From: Tubiluchus corallicola
Lineage: Eukaryota > Priapulida > Priapulimorpha > Priapulimorphida > Tubiluchidae
NCBI GenBank assembly: GCA_030141605.1
Contig: JAQGDQ010000857.1
Location: forward strand, 51,604-87,168
Reading direction: 5' to 3'
Length of the DNA stretch: 35,565 bases
Shown here: positions 29,222 through 35,565 of the stretch, in pieces
Layout of the letters: each line of letters opens with the position of its first letter
Position numbering within the stretch: the stretch's first letter is position 1
The notes under the pieces: model-generated
What the model was told of the DNA's origin: nothing
Databases searched by the model: none
What the model saw: only the letters and a program-made list of their open reading frames with translations
Program-made: the position numbers and the translations under genes

Positions 29222-29762
29222 AAAACGTCTTTAAAGTCGCGATCATTTCACGCTAGTACGTTCCCATTTTAAGCGCCTTTTCTCCCACCAATAACGTCGC
29301 TCTTCAGTGGAAGAAATTTCCATCAACTGCAAAATGATAAGCTTTTACAAAAAATAATATTTTTACATGGATTCAATTGAATTCAAAGGTTATATATCTG
29401 TAATATATATTTATAGTGCAAATACAACAAATTATGTAAAGTGTGTAGAGATGGGGTGGCGAAAGACCAGGAGGTCATCGAGTCAGCCACCCCTATATAA
29501 CTTAGAAATATTATAAAGCACGGCAGAATACATAGTTAAGTGAATAATGGCAGACTACATGGTTAAGTGAATAAATACGTGGTTAGATCTTAAGTGTAGC
29601 AAATAAACAAAATGCAATGCAGTTATATTATAATTTTACCAATGGAAAAAGCAAGTAAATAATGCAATAAAAAATTAAAACAACAACTGAACAAGTCATG
29701 AATGCAACAACAAAAAAGCAAGCAATCTGGTTAAATCATAAATGCAGCGAGTGAAGTTTATA
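29222..29762. other. Start of the central region, no gene seen
   Basis: AT-rich DNA with short repeated phrases (GGTTAAGTGAATAA near 29540 and 29560) and one GC-richer patch at 29450-29495 (GATGGGGTGGCGAAAGACCA). No ORF or transposase motif. Confidence 0.5.
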
Positions 29763-30196
29763 ATGGGATACGAGAATATTTTCTGCCTTTAAAATTAAAA
29801 AATTTTAAAACTGACAGTTATTTGGTCTGTTAATAGTTATTATGATTTAAGCCAATAACAATAGACTAAAAATGGTGATAGAATGGCAAACTAAAAAATC
29901 TACATAGCACAAAAAACTGTGCAAGGTACAGTACTTTAGAGACGACTTTGTACAGATCAGCATAGCATGCATACTAAATGTCTTAAATACTTTAAAAAAT
30001 TATCAGCAGTTGCAAAATGAAGCACATTTTTTGCTTCCATTGAAGCCCAATGTATCTCGTGGGATACAGGCTATATTTAGCACGCGGGCACAGGTAGAAA
30101 AAAATAATTATTATGTGTAAACAAGATGGACATACTGAACAAAAGTACCAAGCCAAAATTTTTTTCTTATTAAAAAATAATTTGGGACTGAAAGGG
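29763..30196. mobile_element. piggyBac-like MITE, inverted truncated copy
   Basis: Reverse complement of 7472-7926 along most of its length (for example GACGACTTTGTACAGATCAG, GGGATACAGGCTATATTTAG). One end is intact, GGGACTGAAAGGG followed by TTAA (30197-30200). The other starts at the internal palindrome (ATGGGATACGAG), having lost about 30 bp including the terminus. Confidence 0.8.
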
Positions 30197-30227
30197 TTAA
30201 GTAAGCCGTGGAAGTACGAATTAGTGA

Positions 30228-30286
<59 letters not shown>

Positions 30287-30290
30287 TCCT

Positions 30291-30322
<32 letters not shown>
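30228..30322. repeat. (TTTC)n microsatellite
   Basis: About 24 TTTC units with one CTTCC interruption. Lys/Arg/Glu and Phe/Leu/Ser frames are products of the repeat. Confidence 0.97.
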
Positions 30323-30323
<1 letters not shown>

Positions 30324-30390
30324 GCATTCTTTCTTCTTTGTTTCTTTTGCTAACTTTCCTTTAAATTGAACTCGTTGTCCTAAAAGAATA

Positions 30391-30460
30391 CCAAGCCTTC
30401 TGGGAAGTTAGGCTTATTTCAACATTCGGGAAGAAGTTTTGCAAAAAAAATTAGATTTGC
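30391..30460 (+). repeat. Short dispersed repeat family F, partial copy
   Basis: CCAAGCCTTCTGGGAAGTTA, GGCTTATTTCAA and GTTTTGCAAAAA match the 5' half of the copies at 2155 and 28612. The second half is missing. Confidence 0.5.
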
Positions 30461-30693
30461 TAATTTTGTGACATTTTTACATGGATATTAGATAAGCTGC
30501 AGAGGTTTGAATTAGATTATGCAGCGCCCGCTTACGAAAAGCCACGATTCGCTTACGAAAAGTTACGAAGTACATCAGTTACGTCGTAATAACTGAATAG
30601 TAGCTACCACCGCGGCTGAAAATTTTTATTGAGCGGTAGTATTTGTAGTACCAGCTATTGAGATGAACTTTGACCATTGTGTTGACCACTGTG

Positions 30694-30830
30694 AGATGAG
30701 TGGCAGAATGGTCTAAGGTGTCTGCTTTGGGACCAGAAGTACCCTGGTTCAAACCCGGCTTGTGCACTAGTTTTTTCATATTTTCTGTTTTTTTATCCTT
30801 GGAAACAAAAACTAATTAATTACGTGTTTG
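30694..30830 (+). repeat. tRNA-derived SINE-like sequence (tRNA-Pro-like head)
   Basis: 30694-30767 looks like a decayed tRNA: TGGCAGAATGG (A box, 30701-30711), an anticodon-loop-like TTTGGGA with TGG (Pro) in the centre, and GGTTCAAACCC (B box, 30746-30756). Acceptor-stem pairing is partial, so it is not a functional tRNA. The tail (TTTTTTCATATTTTCTGTTT ... AAAACTAATTAATTACGTG) matches about 11990-12055 in the VWC intron. Confidence 0.5.
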
Positions 30831-31769
30831 CTCTAGTATTGTAATCATAATCTCTACGTTAAGATTATAATAATTAACCAATATAATGATCGCTCTCAGT
30901 TGCCAATTATCATGTGATTCATTACTAGTCAAATCTTTTACGATAAACACGTACGCATGCGCAGCAATCTTCCATCAACGAGCTAAATTATCAAGAGCAA
31001 TCTGGTGTGTAAAACCCTACAAAATTAACTTTTCCCATTGACTAACATTCTTTTACTAACTAGACTCAGTGTTGCCCAACTGCCGTCTGCTATTTTCTTT
31101 AGTGTAATGTGTTTATCATTAACTTTTTTTGCACAGAAAATGGTTTTTATAACGCTTTACTCTTGTTGCTGTTTTAGTTTTTTGAAACGTGGCCAAGAGC
31201 CTCGGGTAATACTGTACATTTTTACCACAAGTTTGAGTTTCTTGGCGAAAATACACCAGCAATTACTGCTGGGTCAAGTTTGCTAACAACTTGCAATAAA
31301 ACATCAAGTCTGCTGTAATATGACTGCTATTATACAGTTTATATCAACATTGCTGATGGTAACTCGTGCTTAACAGAGGTGGTTTTCACTAATAAACAAC
31401 ATCACAATCTTCTAGAATTTTGATATTGAAGGGATAGAATAGCGCAATGTAGGTAATGGCAAAGTTTGACAAAATTTACGCACATCGCCTTTAATTTGTT
31501 AAAAATCCAATCTTAGAAATAAGTGAAACGCCTCACAATTCATTCTGATTGGCTAAGTAATCTACTGCGGGTTTGTTCTAACAATAACCGTGTTTGCTGT
31601 GTCGTATTTTCAAGTCCGATAAAAAGTATACATTTTAACACATTTAATACTGCAAAAGCGTTTCTGATAATTAAATAATAGATTAAAAACTTAATTAACG
31701 GCGGGCGAGCCCAACTATTGATGACATCACAAACTAACATAATTTTCAACAGCAAAAATATTCCATGAG
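30831..31769. other. Central region, AT-rich, no convincing gene
   Basis: An 82-codon plus-strand frame (31038-31286) and the start of a 110-codon minus-strand frame (31540-31872) are present. Neither shows a domain, and the second overlaps a dispersed repeat. 31680-31745 contains phrases (GTTAATTAAG, TTAGTTTGTGATGTCATCA on the minus strand) shared with the CRE-bearing MITE family. Confidence 0.45.
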
Positions 31770-31925
31770 CGTGTTGCACGTGTTTGTGAAAGCGAAAATT
31801 GAAGTACAGTGCTACTGTAAGACATTCAGTGTGTTGTACTAAAACTAGGCAAGTTTTAAGATGAAAATTCAAATTTCAGATATACCGCTGTACTCATCCA
31901 TGACCTGTCGAACGTGTGTAGTACG
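31770..31925 (-). repeat. Dispersed repeat, copy 2 (related to 240-480)
   Basis: The reverse complement reads ACACGTTCGACAG ... GAAATTTGAATTTTCATCTT ... CTTGCCTAGTTTTAGTACAA ... TGTCTTACAGTAGCACTGTA, in the same order as the copy at the left edge of the window. The adjoining minus-strand sequence resembles the CRE-bearing MITE interior, so the families may be related. Confidence 0.6.
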
Positions 31926-32028
31926 TCAGAAACGAACACATCTGAACTGAGAGGTGGAGCACCTCCTTTTCTGTGCAACGCGTTTTCGAAATGCAAATGC
32001 TAGTGCCCGTCTAACCAGCGAATGGCAT

Positions 32029-33573
32029 GGTAAGATGTATGGGTAGTCATAACAACACATGGTGAGCAGTATGGGCAGTCATAACAACACATGGTGAGCA
32101 GTATGGGCAGTCATAACAACACATGGTGAGATGTACGGGTAGTCATAACAACACATTGTGAGATGTATGGGCAGTCATAACAACACATGGTGGGATGTAT
32201 GGGTAGTCATAACAACACATGGTGAGATGTATGGGTAGTAATAACAACACACGGTGAGATGTATGGGCAGTCATAACAACACATGGTGAGATGTACGGGT
32301 AATCATAACAACACATGGTGGGATGAATGGGTAATCATAATGTAGGTAGTCATAACAACACATGGTGAGATGTACGGGTAGTCATAACAACACATGGTGA
32401 GATGTACGGGTAGTCATAACAACACATGGTGGGATGAATGGGTAATCATAACAACACATGGTGAGCTGTATGGGTAGTCATAACAACACATGGTGAGATC
32501 TATGGGTAGTCATAACAACACATGGTGAGCTGTATGGGTAGTAATAACAACACACGGTGAGATGTATGGGTAGTCATAACAACACATGGTGAGATGTACG
32601 GGTAGTCATAACAACATATGGTGAGATGTATGGGTAGTCATAACAACACATGGTGAGATGTATGGGTAGTCATAACAACACATGGTGAGCTGTACGAGTA
32701 GTCATAACAACACATGGTGAGATGTACGGGTAGTCATAATAACACATGGTGAGATGTATGGGTAGTCATAACAACACATGGTGAGATGTATGGGTTGTCA
32801 TAACAACACATGGTGAGATGTACGGGTAGTCATAACAACACATGGTGAGATGTATGGGTAGTCATAACAACACATGGTGAGATGTACGGGTAGTCATAAT
32901 AACACATGGTGAGATGTATGGGTAGTCATAACAACACATGGTGAGATGTATGGGTTGTCATAACAACACATGGTGAGATGTACGGGTAGTCACAACAACA
33001 CATGGTGAGATGTACGGGTAGTCACAACAACACATGGTGAGATGTATGGGTTGTCATAACAACACATGGTGAGATGTACGGGTAGTCACAACAACACATG
33101 GTGAGCTGTACGAGTAGTCATAACAACATATGGTGAGATGTATGGGTAGTCATAACAACACATGGTGAGATGTATGGGTAGTCATAACAACACATGGTGA
33201 GATGTATGGGTAGTCATAACAACATATGGTGAGCTGTACGAGTAGTCATAACAACACATGGTGAGATGTACGGGTAGTCACAACAACACATGGTGAGATG
33301 TATGGGTAGTCATAACAACACATGGTGAGATGTACGGGTAGTCACAACAACACATGGTGAGATGTATGGGTAGTCATAATAACACATGGTGAGATGTATG
33401 GGTAGTCATAACAACACATGGTGAGATGTATGGGCAGTCATAACAACACATGGTGAGCTGTACGAGTAGTCATAACAACACATGGTGAGATGTACGGGTA
33501 GTCACAACAACACATGGTGAGATGTACGGGTAGTCACAACAACACATGGTGAGATGTATGAGTAGTCATAACA
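32029..33573. repeat. 32-bp minisatellite, about 48 units
   Basis: The unit is GAGATGTAYGGGTAGTCAYA then ACAACACATGGT (32 bp). Spacing is constant apart from one partial unit near 32330-32345. Sites that vary include TAT/TACGGG, CATAAC/CACAAC/CATAAT, GAGATG/GAGCTG and GGTAGT/GGTTGT. Blocks of variants recur, for example 32721 and 32881 begin the same five-unit run (160 bp). There are no unique spacers and no coding frame. Confidence 0.96.
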
Positions 33574-34000
33574 AAAACCCGAATCAAAATAACGACTACA
33601 ATATATTATAAAATTTAAATTAGGTTGTGATGATAGAATAATTTAAGCCTGATTAATAGCAATTAGCGTAGTTGATAACTAATATTTAGATAACTAATAT
33701 TCAAAATGTAGTAAATTAATAATTATCCGTACACTGTATTCTATTTTGTGTAAAAAGATACGAATTATGCGTACTTTAATTTAAAATTCTATTCTTAAAG
33801 AACTCGAATACAAATTTACAAACCAAAACTACAATTTCGGCATCGTTAGTTCCGAAAAGAAATATCAATTTCACGAATTTCTTATCGTTTGACATATTAT
33901 ACAAGTCTGGGCACAAGTTATTAATTTTACTGTAAAAGGCAGACCGTAGCTTTACAGACTAATGTTCTTTGTATTACAAATCGATGTTATAAGTTACAAG
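33574..34000. other. AT-rich DNA between minisatellite and right arm
   Basis: No gene, repeat or motif recognised. Confidence 0.5.
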
Positions 34001-35040
34001 TTTATTTATTTATAGCGGATTTACAAAACAGACTGGTATCTCCACGGCTAAAGACGTTTTAGTTAGTTTAAACTTTATTTATTTTTAGTGGATTTACAAA
34101 ACAGGCTGTTATCTCCACGGCTAAAGACGTTTTACTAGTTACACGAGTCACTGAGCTCACTTTTATTACTAAAGTCTTCTAACATTTTTCGTATAACATT
34201 ATTAAATTACTGAATTACTTTATTTATTTACTCTGTATTTACATTTTAATGTTATATCTTTTTCACCGTATTTTATTTCATTTTAATGCTGTATTTGCAT
34301 TTTATATGGATTTAGTTATCGGAAAAAAACTTTCAATTGAATTAAATTGAATTGAATTTACTGAGTCTGATTTTTTAATGTTTTTTTTCTCGATCTAGAG
34401 AAGCCTACTCCCCGGCCAGTGTTACCTAGTGAAGGCTTTTTAAACGTTTCACGAACGAACGCTCAAATTTTTGACACTGAGTTTACGAATGTCGAGGTCG
34501 CCTATTTCTCTGGAGCGACATCTACTGGCGACAGACAAAACTAATACTAATTGCCTAGCTCGCGACAAACATGGTCATAACCGTATATAACTAGGTTGTC
34601 ACGTGTCACAGTAATTTCATTGAGCGCATCAAATTACCACATGCAATTTTTTAGGAATTTCCCTTTGGGCTAGTGGTGAATCAGCGGTTGGCTATGTCTG
34701 ATATTTCCTCTCTTTGTGAGGTTAGGCAAAATGTGACCGCCCTTCAGACTGTTGGGAAACACCTACAATTTGGCGGAGGAAGTTTATTTTGTCCGGAATT
34801 CAGTCTTCGATTAGAGTTATCCGTTTTACTTAACTTCGTTTTATTGGCTGTCTCTGCACTTTTTTCCTTTCTAGCGAAGGCAAGGCGACTGAAAAGTATT
34901 ACACTTAAATTTAGGCAGCATTCATCTTTCGAAACTCATAGGAAATTGGAGGAACGAGAAAGAAAGGGAGTCACAGAAGAGAGTGGAAGTGGAACGCGTG
35001 TTGAAAGAAAAGGGACGGGAAGAGAGAAGGGATGAGTTAT
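34001..35040. mobile_element. Right arm of the giant inverted repeat
   Basis: Begins with two inverted 73-bp monomers (TTTATTTATTTATAGCGG...). It then has the second half of family F and runs as the reverse complement of the left arm to about 35030, passing into GA-rich DNA. The innermost monomer carries the same CCGCTATAAA variant as the innermost monomer of the left arm, so the arms correspond end to end. TATATAAC at 34585 on the plus strand could be a TATA box, but no transcript is evident. Confidence 0.75.
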
Positions 35041-35565
35041 GGAGGTAGGATAAGAAAGGAAGGAGGAAAAGAGGAGAGAGAGAGGGAGAGAGAGAGGGGA
35101 GAGAGAAAGAGTGAGAGAGAAGAGAGAGGGAAGGAGAAGTGAGAGAAGAGTGAGTGTGTAGAAGGAGAGAGAGGAGAGAGAGAAGAAGGAGAAGGAATAG
35201 AAATAGAGAGGAATAGAGGGAGAGAGAGAGAAGAGATGAAGGGAAGGAGAAGAGAGAGGGAGAGGGAAGAGAGGAGAGAGAGGAGAGAGAGAGGAGAGAG
35301 GAGAGAGGAGAGAGGAGAGAGGAGAGAGAAGAGAGGAGAGAGGAGAGAGGAGAGAGGAGAGAGAAGAGAGGAGAAGAGAAGAGAAGAGAAGAGAGAAGAG
35401 AGGAGAGAGGAGAGAGAGAGGAGAGAGGAAAGGAGGAGAGAGGAGAGAAGAGAGAAGAGAGAAGAGAGAAGAGAGAAGAGAGGAGAGAGGAGAGAGGAGA
35501 GAGGAGAGAGGAGAGAGGAGAAGAGAGGAGAAGAGAGAAGAGAGGAGAGAGGAGAGAGGAGAGAG
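35041..35565. repeat. Polypurine (GA/GAGAG)n tract reaching the window edge
   Basis: Almost pure purine on the plus strand, in degenerate GAGAGGA, GAGAAGA and GAGAGAG units. It is the mirror of the CT tract outside the left arm. The end is not in the window. Confidence 0.95.

Noticed and set aside
31540-31872. 110-codon minus-strand frame in the central region
   Set aside because: It overlaps a dispersed repeat whose other copy (240-480) does not keep the frame.
32029-33573. Regular 32-bp repeats, at first sight like a CRISPR array
   Set aside because: Units follow each other directly with no unique spacers, the context is an animal genome and there are no cas genes. It is a minisatellite.

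Overview
The window is animal nuclear DNA. It has split genes with GT-AG introns, an AT-rich background, long simple-sequence arrays and many small non-autonomous DNA transposons. The standard genetic code fits. The gene families (MORN3, secreted multi-VWC protein) indicate a metazoan, probably a marine invertebrate; I cannot name the phylum. There are no bacterial operons, no CRISPR array and no functional rRNA or tRNA gene.

Left part, 1-4225: dispersed repeats and a hAT-type MITE, then the 5' end of a probable minus-strand gene (SAP-like exon at 3322-3459, coiled-coil exon at 2526-2713). It is arranged head to head with the next gene across about 770 bp.

4226-9146, plus strand: a complete five-exon MORN3 orthologue (245 aa). 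Its introns carry a hAT MITE with a perfect 8-bp target duplication, a TTAA-flanked piggyBac-like MITE and a tetranucleotide-based minisatellite.

10330-18318, minus strand: a complete five-exon gene for a 447-aa secreted protein with a signal peptide and four complete 10-cysteine VWC modules joined by Thr/Pro-rich linkers. All four introns are phase 1, and a TATA box lies about 105 bp upstream of the start codon. It converges tail to tail on MORN3. A role outside the cell, perhaps ligand binding of the chordin/BMP-modulator kind, is inference only.

18430-26270: no convincing complete gene. It holds a CRE-rich MITE family, inverted-repeat arms around a reverse-transcriptase relic, the second hAT MITE copy, a DR1-bearing repeat, microsatellites and a few exon-like open frames.

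26270-35565: a very large inverted repeat. The arms (about 27150-29221 and 34001 to about 35040) are nearly identical over the outer kilobase. Each starts inside with 73-bp monomers and ends outside in a pyrimidine/purine microsatellite. The 4.8-kb centre has no recognisable transposase; it holds a truncated MITE, a tRNA-like SINE piece and a 32-bp minisatellite of about 48 units. This is the most unusual structure in the window, and it reaches the right edge.
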